64,000 nucleotides of DNA from Siccirubricoccus sp. G192. GTDB taxonomy: Bacteria; Pseudomonadota; Alphaproteobacteria; Acetobacterales; Acetobacteraceae. Position numbers and translations under genes: made by a program. Below the pieces are notes generated by a model. That model was not told the DNA's origin, searched no databases, and was given only the letters and a program-made list of their open reading frames with translations. The stretch spans positions 4,366,501 to 4,430,500 of the forward strand of contig NZ_JAHREN010000001.1 of the NCBI RefSeq assembly GCF_019084075.1, written 5' to 3'. This document shows positions 43,939 to 52,381 of the stretch, in pieces; the first letter of the stretch is position 1, and every line of letters begins with the position of its first letter.

Positions 43939-45442
43939 CGGCCAGAAGTGGGGAGCTGGTGCCGGTGTAGCGGGGCGTGCCCGTGAAGACGCCGCTGAAA
44001 TCCCTGAGCGGCGGACCGACGGCCAGACCCCGTGGGCTGAGCCGGAACTCGCGGATGCTGTGCTCGTGGCTGCCGCTGCGCTTCTTCACGACAGAGAGCG
44101 CGCGCCGCACCGTGCCCTCGAATTCGAAGTAGCGCAGCATCAGGACCGTGTCGCTCAGATAGCTGATGTCGACCGGGGTCTGCATCGGCCCGACCAGGCC
44201 GTGCTGGGCCAGGACCAGGGCGGTCAGGACGCCGAGCTGGCCGAGGTAGCTCAGCAGCTCATGCATCTGCAGGATCAGAAAACGCTCATCGGGCATGGCG
44301 TTGAGATAGCCGTTGAGGCTGTCGATGATGACGACCCGCGCGCCATCCACCTCCACGGCGTTTCTGACCAGGCTGGTGAATTCGCCCGGCGAGAGCTCGG
44401 CCGGGTCGACCTGCTGAATCCGGATCAGCCCGGCATCGAGCGCCGGCTGGAGCGGCAGGCCGAGCGCCCGGGCGCGGGCGGTGATGGTGCCCTGGCCCTC
44501 GTCGAAGGCGTAGATGACCGCGTGATCGCCACGGCCCGCGGCGGCGATCGCATAGGTCAGCGCCAGTGTGGACTTGCCCACGCCGGCCGCGCCGAGCAGG
44601 AGCAGGCTGCTGCCGCGTTCCAGCCCGCCGCCGAGCATGGCGTCGAGCGCGGTGTTGCCGCTTGGCACGAGGTCGCCGGTGAACTCCGTGTGGTGCTCGG
44701 CCGCGACCAGCCGCGGATAGATCTCAAGCCCGCCTGTCTTGATGGTGATGTCGTGAAAGCCTCCCCGGAACGGCATGCCCCGCATCTTGACCACGCGGAG
44801 GCGCCGGCGCTCGGCGCCGTAATCGACCGCGATCTGTTCCAGCAGGACGACCCCATGCGCGATCGAGTGGAGCTGGAGGTCGTCGCTCTTCGAGGACATG
44901 TCGTCCAGCATCAGCACCGTGCAGGCGCGGCTGGTGAAGAAGTGCTTCAGGGCCAGGATCTGGCGGCGGTAGCGCAGGGAGTTCTGCGCCAGAAGCCGCA
45001 TCTCGGAGAGGCTATCGAAGACGACGCGCGACGGGTTCAGCGCGGCCACCCGGTCGAAGACCAGCTGCGTCGTCTCGCTGAGCTCCATCTCGGCGGGATG
45101 GAAGACCGTCAGCTCCCGGTTCGGGTCGAGGCTCGCCTCCGGCGGCACGAGCTCGAAGACCGTGACGCCGTCGAGCGACCAGCCATGCCGCTTGGCGACG
45201 AGGCGCAGCTCCCGCTCCGTCTCCGACAGGGAGATGTAGAGCGCGGACTCGCCCCGGCGGGCGCCCTCGCGGAGGAATTGGAGGGCAAGGGTCGTCTTGC
45301 CGGTGCCGGGCCGCCCCTCGCACAAATAGAGCCGGTCCGGGTCGAGCCCACCGCCCAGGATATTGTCGAGCCCCTCGCTGCCGGTCGAAATGCGGGGCGG
45401 GTCGCCCTCTGTCATCGCGGGATCGTCGTCTTGCCGGGCCAC
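43916..45442 (-). CDS. KaiC-like RecA-superfamily ATPase with two domains
   Basis: This 508-residue protein has two RecA-like domains, with Walker A GRPGTGKT (43-50) and GAAGVGKS (284-291). Both start with STGSEGLDNILGGG- or SGNTALDAMLGGG-type KaiC headers. The first domain keeps RVVFDSLSEMRLLA and the second RVVIIDSLNGYL as Walker B-like strands. The clock KaiC phosphosite region is not clearly present. The GTG start has AGGAGG upstream. No kaiA or kaiB is in the window, so it is a clock-independent signalling ATPase, probably working with the overlapping kinase. Confidence 0.88.
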   Translation of the reverse strand: MARQDDDPAMTEGDPPRISTGSEGLDNILGGGLDPDRLYLCEGRPGTGKTTLALQFLREGARRGESALYISLSETERELRLVAKRHGWSLDGVTVFELVPPEASLDPNRELTVFHPAEMELSETTQLVFDRVAALNPSRVVFDSLSEMRLLAQNSLRYRRQILALKHFFTSRACTVLMLDDMSSKSDDLQLHSIAHGVVLLEQIAVDYGAERRRLRVVKMRGMPFRGGFHDITIKTGGLEIYPRLVAAEHHTEFTGDLVPSGNTALDAMLGGGLERGSSLLLLGAAGVGKSTLALTYAIAAAGRGDHAVIYAFDEGQGTITARARALGLPLQPALDAGLIRIQQVDPAELSPGEFTSLVRNAVEVDGARVVIIDSLNGYLNAMPDERFLILQMHELLSYLGQLGVLTALVLAQHGLVGPMQTPVDISYLSDTVLMLRYFEFEGTVRRALSVVKKRSGSHEHSIREFRLSPRGLAVGPPLRDFSGVFTGTPRYTGTSSPLLADDEPGKD

Positions 45443-45790
45443 TCCGCCTCCTTTCTCCGCCGGGCGGCCGCCCGCAGCAGCGGGCGACCCGCCGATATGG
45501 CTTGGTCCGCAATACAGCCGGCGGGTTTATAAGCTCAAGCCTCGGCCGGCTTCATTGAGCACCGCCGCGCCGCGCAGCTCTCCTCGCCCAGAACATATTG
45601 CCCCCATGCACGGTTCCCGCCTTGGCAACGAGTGGCGGCATGCCGGGCACCAGGGATGCTCGTTGCAACGGCCGGATGTCACTCCAACCCGTTGCCACAC
45701 CCACCCTTCCCGGACTAAACCCCCGCCCTATCGCGGGTCGCCGGTCGGCGCCCCAAGCTCATTCCACCCACCGGATCAGGTACCCCCGCC
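45443..45790. promoter_or_regulatory. Divergent promoter region between kaiC-like gene and efp
   Basis: This 348-base gap must carry promoters for both directions. Toward the kaiC-like gene, TTGAGC and TATTGC are separated by 18 bases near 45538-45509, a weak sigma-70-like pair. An AT-rich patch TTTATAAGC lies at about 45526-45534. For efp I see no clear boxes, and the leader upstream of ATG 45791 has no strong ribosome site. No open frame here looks coding. Confidence 0.35.
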
Positions 45791-46361
45791 ATGGCGAAGA
45801 TGCAGGCCAACCAGATGCGTGCCGGCATGGTCATCGAATTCGAAGGCCAGCGCTACACCATCCTCAAGCAGAACATCATGATCCCCGGCAAGGGGAACGC
45901 CATCATCCAGGTGGATATGCGCAACATCAAGACCGGCGCCAAGAAGGACCAGCGCTGGCGCACGGCGGATACTGTCGAACGCCTCCAGACCGAGGACAAG
46001 GAGTACAATTTCTCCTATGCCGAGGGCGACAGCCTGATCCTCATGGACCCCGAGACCTATGAGCAGACGCATGTGCCGAAGGACATCCTCGGCGACCGCC
46101 TCCCCTTCCTGGTCGAGAACATGACCGTCGGCGTCCGCCTGATCGAGGGCGAGCCGGTGGCCATGACCCTGCCGGAACAGGTGACGCTGGAAGTCGTGGA
46201 GGCCGATCCGGTGGTGAAGGGCCAGACCGCCGCCTCCTCCTACAAGCCGGCCATGCTCTCCAACGGCGTCAAGACCATGGTGCCCCCCCTTCGTCACCAC
46301 CGGGGAGAAGGTCGTCGTGAAGACCGACGATGCCTCCTATGTGGAGCGGGCGAAGGGTTGA
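45791..46361 (+). CDS. efp: Elongation factor P (frameshifted near the C-terminus)
   Basis: EF-P rescues ribosomes stalled at polyproline stretches. The protein has the KOW-like N-terminal domain with IMIPGKGNA, where Lys34 matches the beta-lysylated Lys34 of E. coli, then YNFSYAEGDSLILMDPETYEQ and LPEQVTLEVVEADPVVKGQTAASSYKPA. The last domain is broken at seven C (46283-46289). One base fewer gives PPFVTTGEKVVVKTDDASY, a stop at 46361 and 189 residues, the normal size. For a conserved factor this is almost surely a sequence error. epmA and epmB are close by. Confidence 0.92.
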
Positions 46362-46379
46362 GGCGTTAGGGCCCCACCC

Positions 46380-47250
46380 ATGGCATCCCCCCGCCTCTCC
46401 CCCGCCCTCAATGTCGTGGTGGCCGCCGTCCAGAAGGCCGGGCGCCGCCTGCTGCGCGATTTCGGTGAGGTGGAGCAGCTCCAGGTCAGCGTGAAGGGCC
46501 CGGGGGGATTTCGTCTCCCAGGCCGATCTCCGCGCCGAGGAGACGCTGCGCCACGAGCTCTCCCGCGCCCGCCCCGGCTTCGCCTTCCTGATGGAGGAAA
46601 GCGGCAGCCATGGCGCCGCGGACTGGGAATGGCGCTGGGTGGTGGACCCGCTGGACGGCACCACCAACTTCCTGCACGGCATCCCGCACTGGGCCGTCAG
46701 CGTCGGCATCGAGAAGCGCATCGACGCGGACCGCACCGAGCTGGTGGCCGGCGTCATCTACAACCCCGCCGTGGACGAGATGTTCTGGGCCGAACGTGGC
46801 GTCGGCGCCTTCCTGAACGACAAGCGCCTGCGCGTCTCCGGCCGCAAGGACCTGCGGGAGGCGGTCTTCGCCACCGGCATCCCCTTCGCCGGGGTGCCGC
46901 GCAAGGCGGAGTTCAGCAACATCCTGGCCCGCGTCATGCCGCAGGTGGCGGGTGTCCGCCGCTTCGGCGCGGCGGCGCTGGACCTCGCCTGGGTCGCAGC
47001 CGGGCGGTATGACGGCTATTGGGAACTCGGCATCAAGAAGTGGGACATGGCGGCCGGTCTGGTCCTGGTGCGCGAGGCCGGCGGCTATGCCACCGACCCC
47101 GAGGGTGGCGACCCCTATGCGGAGGGCAATGTCGTGGCCGGCAACCCCGTGCTGCACGGCAGGCTGCGGGAGGTGGTGGCGGAGGGCATCGCCGCCACCC
47201 AGCGCCCGCCGCGCGCGGCGGAAGCCGCCCCCGCCCCGCCCGCCGGCTGA
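46380..47250 (+). CDS. suhB: Inositol monophosphatase family protein (SuhB-like, frameshifted)
   Basis: This is an Mg2+-dependent phosphatase of inositol phosphates; the E. coli member also acts in rRNA antitermination. The start SPALNVVVAAVQKAGRRLLRDFGEVE and the later WVVDPLDGTTNFLHGIPHW, RFGAAALDLAWVAAGRYDGYWE and KKWDMAAGLVLVREAGG are typical. The two parts join at six G (46502-46507); one base fewer gives KGPGDFVSQADLRAEETL and about 289 residues. It follows efp by 18 bases, a likely operon. The frameshift is probably a sequence error. Confidence 0.9.
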
Positions 47251-47323
47251 TGCCGGCGGCCAGAGCCCGCCACGCGCCGGCCCCGGATGGACGTGGCGCG
47301 GGCGGCTGTCATAGTCTGCGCCG

Positions 47324-47884
47324 GTGATGCTCCCCCTCCCCGCCATCCTGGCGCGCGGCGCCCTGCTGGGCGCGGCCCTGCTCGGCTCGGTCCTGCTGCC
47401 CGCCGGCCAGGGCCGGGCGCAGCCGGAGGCCGAGTCCATCCCCGGCCTGCCGGCGGAAGCGCCGCCCGAGCCGGCCCGGCTTCCCCCCACCGCCCGCCCC
47501 ATGGCCCCGCCGCCGCCCGAGGCGCCGCTGGTGCTGCCGGCCGGCATGGAAGCCCTGCCGCAGGGCAGTTGGCGCATCCGCTTCGCCGCCGGGGCCGAGC
47601 GCCCGCCGGAGGCAGCCTCCACCACCCTGGCCAACCTCGGCCGCCGCTTGGCGGCGCAGCCGGAGGGCCGCGTCACCCTGCAGGCCCAGGCCAGCGGCCC
47701 GGCGGCGGATGCCTCCGCCGCCCGCCGCCTCAGCCTGGCCCGGGCGCTGGCGGTGAAGCAGGCCCTGGCCGAAGGCGGGCTGCCGCCCACCCGCATCGAC
47801 CTCCGCCCGCTCGGCCGCACCGAGGAGGCGGTGGATGCGGTGGATGTGCTGCCCCCCGGGGCCGAGCGCGCCGCCGCCAAATGA
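47324..47884 (+). CDS. Exported OmpA-like-fold protein
   Basis: The 186-residue product has a signal peptide (LARGALLGAALLGSVLLPAGQGRAQ), a long proline-rich linker (about 35-75) and a C-terminal domain with SWRIRFAAGAERPPEAASTTLANLGRRLA and ARRLSLARALAVKQALAEGGLPPTRIDLRPLG, which follows the OmpA/MotB peptidoglycan-binding pattern with several canonical residues lost. It precedes the MotA-like gene by 10 bases and is likely the periplasmic third part of that system. Confidence 0.75.
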   Translation: MMLPLPAILARGALLGAALLGSVLLPAGQGRAQPEAESIPGLPAEAPPEPARLPPTARPMAPPPPEAPLVLPAGMEALPQGSWRIRFAAGAERPPEAASTTLANLGRRLAAQPEGRVTLQAQASGPAADASAARRLSLARALAVKQALAEGGLPPTRIDLRPLGRTEEAVDAVDVLPPGAERAAAK

Positions 47885-47894
47885 GCCCCGCCGC

Positions 47895-49037
47895 ATGACC
47901 CATCCCATCCGTTTCCTCTGGCGCATGCTCGGCTTTCTCGGCGTGGTGCTGCTCGTCACCATCCTGCTGGGCGGCGAGCTGGCGCATGCCTTCATCACCA
48001 ACCCCGTGCTGAACGGCCTGATCGTCGGCGTGCTGCTGGTCGGCGTGGCCTGGAACCTGCGCCAAGTGCTGACCCTGCGGCCGGAGGTGGAGTGGATCGA
48101 GCATTTCCGCGCCCCCCGGCTCGGCGCCCCGGCGCAGCCGGCGCCGCGGCTGCTCGGCCCGATGGCCAGCATGTTCGCGGTGCGGCGGTCGGAGCGGCTG
48201 TCGCTCTCGGCGCCGGCGATGCGGAGCGTGCTGGACGGCATCGCCTCCCGCCTCGACGAATCGCGCGAGTTGTCGCGCTACATGACGGGGCTGCTGATCT
48301 TCCTCGGCCTGCTCGGCACCTTCTGGGGGCTGCTGCTGACCATCGGCTCGGTCGCCGATGTGATCGGCGGCATGTCGGTCGGCTCGGGCGACCTGAACCA
48401 GTTGTTCAACCAGTTGAAGACCGGGCTGGCGCAGCCGCTGAAGGGCATGGGCACGGCGTTTTCCTCCTCCATGCTGGGCCTCGCCGGGGCGCTGGTGCTG
48501 GGCTTCCTCGACCTCACGGCGGGCCAGGCGCAGAACCGCTTCTACAATGAGCTGGAGGAATGGCTGGCGGGCATCACCCGCCTTTCCTCCGGCGTGCTGG
48601 GGCCGGAGGGCGAGGGCGGCAGCGTCCCCGCCTATGTCCAGGCGCTGCTGGAACAGACCGCCGAGAACCTGGAGGGGTTGCAGCGCATCCTGGCGCGCGG
48701 CGAGGAAGGCCGCGCCGCCACCGGCCAGGCGATGATGACGCTGACCGAAAAGCTCTCCGTCCTCACCGACCAGATGCGCGCCAGCCAATCCCTCATGCTG
48801 CGCGTGGCGGAGCAGCAGGCGGCCTTCGGCCCGGTGCTGCAACGTCTGGCGGAGGCCCAGGCCACCGGCGCGATCGACGAGCAGACCCGCGGCCACCTCC
48901 GCAACACCGAACTCTACCTGGCGCGGCTGCTGGAGGAGGTGGCCCAGGGCCGCGCCCAGGCCACCGCCGAGATCCGCAGCGAGATCAAGGTGCTGGCCCG
49001 CACCATCGCAGCGCTTGCCGAGGAAGCGCCGCGATGA
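47895..49037 (+). CDS. MotA/TolQ/ExbB-like proton-channel family protein
   Basis: The 380-residue inner-membrane protein has three or four hydrophobic segments: FLGVVLLVTILLGGELAHAF and VLNGLIVGVLLVGVAWNL near the front, YMTGLLIFLGLLGTFWGLLLTIGSV and MGTAFSSSMLGLAGALVLGFLDLTA in the middle. These last two match the channel-forming TM helices of MotA/TolQ. The C-terminal third is a cytoplasmic helical region rich in Gln/Glu (LLEQTAENLEGLQRILA...). With the MotB-like neighbour it should form an ion-driven stator-like unit. It is not beside flagellar or tol-pal genes. Confidence 0.85.
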   Translation: MTHPIRFLWRMLGFLGVVLLVTILLGGELAHAFITNPVLNGLIVGVLLVGVAWNLRQVLTLRPEVEWIEHFRAPRLGAPAQPAPRLLGPMASMFAVRRSERLSLSAPAMRSVLDGIASRLDESRELSRYMTGLLIFLGLLGTFWGLLLTIGSVADVIGGMSVGSGDLNQLFNQLKTGLAQPLKGMGTAFSSSMLGLAGALVLGFLDLTAGQAQNRFYNELEEWLAGITRLSSGVLGPEGEGGSVPAYVQALLEQTAENLEGLQRILARGEEGRAATGQAMMTLTEKLSVLTDQMRASQSLMLRVAEQQAAFGPVLQRLAEAQATGAIDEQTRGHLRNTELYLARLLEEVAQGRAQATAEIRSEIKVLARTIAALAEEAPR

Positions 49038-49130
49038 TCCCGAAGCAGGGCCCCGGCCCGCAAGCGGACCGGCGGCGCGGCGCTCGCCGAGGAAGCGCCG
49101 CGATGAAGCCCGCCCCCGGGTTTGCGGGCT
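49011..49130 (+). repeat. 27-base direct duplication and hairpin between motA-like and motB-like genes
   Basis: The last codons of the MotA-like gene (49011-49037, containing GCCGAGGAAGCGCCGCGATGA) recur at 49080-49106 with one mismatch, 69 bases downstream. An inverted repeat AGCCCGC (49107-49113) with GCGGGCT (49124-49130) follows, with no T run, just before the MotB-like start at 49136. It looks like an old tandem duplication plus an intercistronic hairpin. Confidence 0.7.
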
Positions 49131-49135
49131 AGACC

Positions 49136-50713
49136 ATGGCACTGAGCGGCGGCCGGCGGCAGCGCGGCGAGGGGCTGAATGCCTGGCCGGGCTATGTGGA
49201 TGCGCTCTCCACATTGCTCATGGTCATCATCTTCGTCCTGCTGGTCTTCGTGCTGGCCCAGGGCTTCCTCTCCGTCGCCCTCACCACCCGCGACCGCGCG
49301 CTGGACCGGCTGAACCGCCAGGTCGCCGAGCTTGCCGAGATGCTGGCGCTGGAACGCGGCCAGGCCAGCGAGCTTCGCAACACCCTGACCCGCACCGCCG
49401 ACGAGTTGCGCGCCGCCGCCGCCGCGCGCGACGCCCTCACCGCGCAACTGCGCGACACGCGCGAGGAGCGCGACCGCTTCGGCACCGAACGCGACACGGC
49501 GCGGGGCGAGCGGGACCGGCTGGCGGCGCGGCTGACGGACCTCGAACTCGCCGGCCGCGGCGGCGCCGAGCGCCTGGCCTCGCTGGAGGCGCAATTGGCC
49601 GAGGCGCTGCGCCGCGCCGAGGCGGCCGGCGGCGATGCCGCGCAGACCGTCCGCCAGCTCACCGATACCGGCCGCGCCCTGGCGGCCGAGCAGGCCACGC
49701 GGCAGCAGCTTGAGGCGCGGGCGGGCGAGCTTGACCGACAACTCACGGAATCCCGCGGCGTCGTGGAGACGGCGCGGCGCGAGCTGGCCGGGCTGACGCG
49801 CCAGTTGCAGGACACCCAGGCCCAGCTTGCCGAGGCGCAGCGCCAGCTTGCCGCCATGCGCCAGGAGATGGCGGCGCTGGACCGCCAGGTGCAGGCCGAT
49901 CGCGCGACGATCGAGGCGCGGCTTTCGGATCTCGCCCGCCTCACGGAACAGACGCGGGCCCTAACCGCGCTGCGCGACCAGCTCGAACGCCAGGTGGAAG
50001 AAGCGGCACGGCGCACGGGCGAGGAGGGCACGCGTCGCCAGGCCGCCGAGCGGCAGGCGCAGGAACAGACCCGCCTCGCCGAAAGCGCCCGCGCCGCGGT
50101 GGCGCTGCTGACCCGGCAGATCGAGGAGCTGCGCGCGCAGCTCGCCCGCATCGCCGCCGCGCTCGATGCCTCCGAGGCCGCGGGGCGCGACAAGGAGACG
50201 CAGATCGCCAATCTCGGCAGCCGCCTGAATGCGGCGCTGGCGGCGCGGGTCGAGGAATTGCAGCACTACCGCAGCGACTTCTTCGGCCGGTTGCGCGACG
50301 TGCTGGGCGATCGGCCGGAGGTGCGCATCGTCGGCGACCGCTTCGTCTTCCAGAGCGAGGTGCTGTTCCCGCCGGCCAGCGCCGAGCTCTCGGAACGCGG
50401 CCAGCAGCAGATCCGCGCCATCGCCCGGGTGTTGCAGGAGATTTCCTCGCGCATCCCGCCCGATGTGAACTGGCTGCTGCGGGTGGATGGCCATGCCGAC
50501 CGCAACCCGATCCGCACTGCCCGCTTCAACTCCAACTGGGAGCTTTCCGCGGCGCGCGCCATCGCGGTGGCGCAATTGCTGATCCAGGAGGGGCTTCCGG
50601 CGAACCGTGTGGCCGCCACCGCCTTCGGCGACAACCAGCCGCTGGATACGGCCGATACGCCAGAGGCGCTGGCGCGCAACCGGCGGATCGAGCTCAGGCT
50701 GACGGATCGGTAA
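49136..50713 (+). CDS. MotB-like peptidoglycan-binding protein with long coiled coil
   Basis: This 525-residue protein has a short cytoplasmic start, then GYVDALSTLLMVIIFVLLVFVLAQGF, a single membrane helix whose Asp22 matches the ion-binding aspartate of MotB/ZorB. Residues about 50-370 form an unbroken periplasmic coiled coil rich in Ala, Arg, Gln and Glu. The C-terminus is an OmpA domain (EVLFPPASAELSERGQQQIRAIA, RVDGHADRNPI, WELSAARAIAVAQLLIQEGLPANRVAATAFGD, ARNRRIELRL). It should anchor the ion channel to the cell wall across a long distance. Partner genes lie directly upstream. Confidence 0.88.
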   Translation: MALSGGRRQRGEGLNAWPGYVDALSTLLMVIIFVLLVFVLAQGFLSVALTTRDRALDRLNRQVAELAEMLALERGQASELRNTLTRTADELRAAAAARDALTAQLRDTREERDRFGTERDTARGERDRLAARLTDLELAGRGGAERLASLEAQLAEALRRAEAAGGDAAQTVRQLTDTGRALAAEQATRQQLEARAGELDRQLTESRGVVETARRELAGLTRQLQDTQAQLAEAQRQLAAMRQEMAALDRQVQADRATIEARLSDLARLTEQTRALTALRDQLERQVEEAARRTGEEGTRRQAAERQAQEQTRLAESARAAVALLTRQIEELRAQLARIAAALDASEAAGRDKETQIANLGSRLNAALAARVEELQHYRSDFFGRLRDVLGDRPEVRIVGDRFVFQSEVLFPPASAELSERGQQQIRAIARVLQEISSRIPPDVNWLLRVDGHADRNPIRTARFNSNWELSAARAIAVAQLLIQEGLPANRVAATAFGDNQPLDTADTPEALARNRRIELRLTDR

Positions 50714-50767
50714 CAGCCGGCGCGGCAAGCGCCGCCGGACCGGCTGCGGCCCGGGGCGCCTCCCGCG

Positions 50768-51487
50768 TCAGCCCGCGGCCGGCGTGCCCGCCACGGGGTC
50801 GAGGCGATAGCCGCCGCCCTCGGTCAGCAGCAGCCGGGCATTGGACGGGTCCGGCTCGATCTTCTGCCGGAGCCGGTAGATATGGGTTTCCAGCGTGTGG
50901 GTGGTGACGGCGCTGTTGTAGCCCCAGACCTCGTTCAGCAGCACCTGCCGCGGCACCGGCTTGCCGCCGGCCCGGTAGAGGTATTTCAGGATCGAGGATT
51001 CCTTGTCCGTCAGGCGGATCTTGCGGCTGCGGGCCGGCTCCAGCAGCAGCTTGGCGGAGGGACGGAACATGTAGGGCCCGATGGTGAAGACCGCATCCTC
51101 GGAGTTGTCGAAGACCCGGAGCTGGGCGCGGACGCGGGCCAGCAGCTCGTTCAGCCGGAAGGGCTTGGCGATGTAGTCGTTGGCGCCGGCATCGAGGCCG
51201 CGCACCACGTCCTGCTCGGCGTCATGACCGGTCAGCATGATGACCGGCATGCGCAGGCCGTCGCGTCGCAGCTTGGCGCAAAGATCGCGGCCATCGCCAT
51301 CGGGCAGGCCGATATCGAGCAGGATGGCGTCATAGCGGGCATCGGCGCTGCCGAGCTTCGCTTCGGCCTCGCTCGCGCTTTCGGCCTCATCGGCGGTGAA
51401 ATCGCCTTCCAGGCGAATCTGCTCCGCAAGGGTGGCACGCAGCGCGGCATCGTCCTCGACGATGAGGATTGGGCGGGGGGTCACCAT
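50768..51487 (-). CDS. OmpR/PhoB-family response regulator
   Basis: The 239-residue protein has a receiver domain with ILIVEDDAALRATL, phosphoacceptor Asp58 in AILLDIGLPDGDG, Thr86 in VIMLTGHD and Lys108 in YIAKPF, followed by a winged-helix domain (RKIRLTDKESSILKYLYRAGGKPVPRQVLLNEVWGYNSAVTTHTLETHIYRLRQKI). No kinase gene is adjacent, so its sensor is elsewhere. GGAGG lies just upstream of ATG 51487. An AT-rich leader of 175 bases holds the promoter. Confidence 0.93.
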   Translation of the reverse strand: MVTPRPILIVEDDAALRATLAEQIRLEGDFTADEAESASEAEAKLGSADARYDAILLDIGLPDGDGRDLCAKLRRDGLRMPVIMLTGHDAEQDVVRGLDAGANDYIAKPFRLNELLARVRAQLRVFDNSEDAVFTIGPYMFRPSAKLLLEPARSRKIRLTDKESSILKYLYRAGGKPVPRQVLLNEVWGYNSAVTTHTLETHIYRLRQKIEPDPSNARLLLTEGGGYRLDPVAGTPAAG

Positions 51488-51662
51488 GCGGCCTCCAGAA
51501 CCTTGTGCTTCAGGGCTTTGGTTTCAGTCGGTGCGACTCCGCGCATCACTGCGCGAGAGCAATCATCGCGAATGACTTTGAAACCATGGCGCGAGAAAAC
51601 ACACCTCACGGAAGCGTCAGTTCGGATACACAATGTTGCGATTTAATGCCAGGAAATGAATT

Positions 51663-51995
51663 CTAGAGCAAACGCCCCTCGAAGGGCGGCTTCAGGTCCG
51701 GCGCATCGAACTCGACCACCCAGAGGTCGGGGTCCCGCTGCACCTGGCGCTCGACATAGGCATCGGCCGCCGCGTCATCGACCGGCGCGCTGCCGGTGCC
51801 GCGCAGCCAGGCGGGGCGGCCCTCGGCGTCGCGCACCTGGCTGAGCACCACCAGCCCCTCCCGCCCGCGCAGCACGCAGAGGATGCCGCCGCTGTCGGGG
51901 TCCCCCTTGCGCAGCACCGCGCCGCTGCGGCCGGAGATATCGGCCAGCCGCAGCGCCATCGAGACCCAGATCCCCGCCTTCACCCGTGCTTCCAT
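51663..51995 (-). CDS. DUF1491 family protein
   Basis: This is a 110-residue soluble protein matching DUF1491, a family of alphaproteobacteria with no known function: ARVKAGIWVSMALRLADISGRSGAVLRKGDPDSGGILC, LSQVRDAEGRPAWLRGTG, AYVERQVQRDPDLWVVEFD. The start ATG 51995 gives the family N-terminus; longer readings have unlike sequence. The pattern resembles a small beta-rich fold related to nucleotide handling, but that is a guess. It diverges from the 72-residue basic protein gene. Confidence 0.85.
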   Translation of the reverse strand: MEARVKAGIWVSMALRLADISGRSGAVLRKGDPDSGGILCVLRGREGLVVLSQVRDAEGRPAWLRGTGSAPVDDAAADAYVERQVQRDPDLWVVEFDAPDLKPPFEGRLL

Positions 51996-52137
51996 GGCCA
52001 CAAGGTGCCACCGCCACCGCATCCGGCAAGCCCCGGTGTGAAAGCGGCGACTTGCCTGGGGGCCCCGCCTCGGCCACATCTCCGCCGGTATCGCGCCCGG
52101 GGTGGCGCGGAGCGCCAATCGGCCTTGGGGAATTGCC

Positions 52138-52356
52138 ATGGACCAGCGGAAGATGACCGAAGGCCAGCGCGCCTATGAGGCGAAGCGGGCCGCCAAGGCG
52201 GGGATGAGCCTGGAGAAATGGCTCGCCCTGAAGGAGAAGGAGGCGCTGGCCGAGCGCGCCGCGGCCCTCCGCGCACAGCAGGCCGAAACCGCGGCGGCGC
52301 CGAAGAAGCCCGGCTTCCTGGCCCGGCTGCTGGAACGCGCACAGAAGCCGTTCTGA
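52138..52356 (+). CDS. Small basic helical protein, unknown function
   Basis: This is a 72-residue protein, highly charged, starting MDQRKMTEGQRAYEAKRAAKAGMSLEKWLALKEKEA and ending in PGFLARLLERAQKPF. The front has a TEGQ-AYEA-KR-A-KAG-S pattern that I have seen in small alphaproteobacterial proteins of unknown role. No signal peptide or membrane segment. The ATG at 52138 lacks a strong ribosome site. It converges with the cytochrome b561 gene. Confidence 0.65.
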   Translation: MDQRKMTEGQRAYEAKRAAKAGMSLEKWLALKEKEALAERAAALRAQQAETAAAPKKPGFLARLLERAQKPF

Positions 52357-52381
52357 CCCGGCGCCGCCCGGCCGGGCCGCG

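Noticed and set aside
43916..45442. A KaiABC circadian clock
   Set aside because: No kaiA or kaiB is in the window and the clock phosphosites are not evident; KaiC-like ATPases are common outside clocks.
46283..46289. Programmed frameshifting in efp
   Set aside because: EF-P is not known to use recoding, the site lacks a downstream stimulatory structure that I can see, and ten other genes show the same +1 fault.
47895..50713. Canonical Zorya anti-phage system
   Set aside because: ZorA/ZorB-like partners are present but no ZorC, ZorD or ZorE follows, and the coiled coil is in the MotB-like part. Only a general stator-like system can be claimed.
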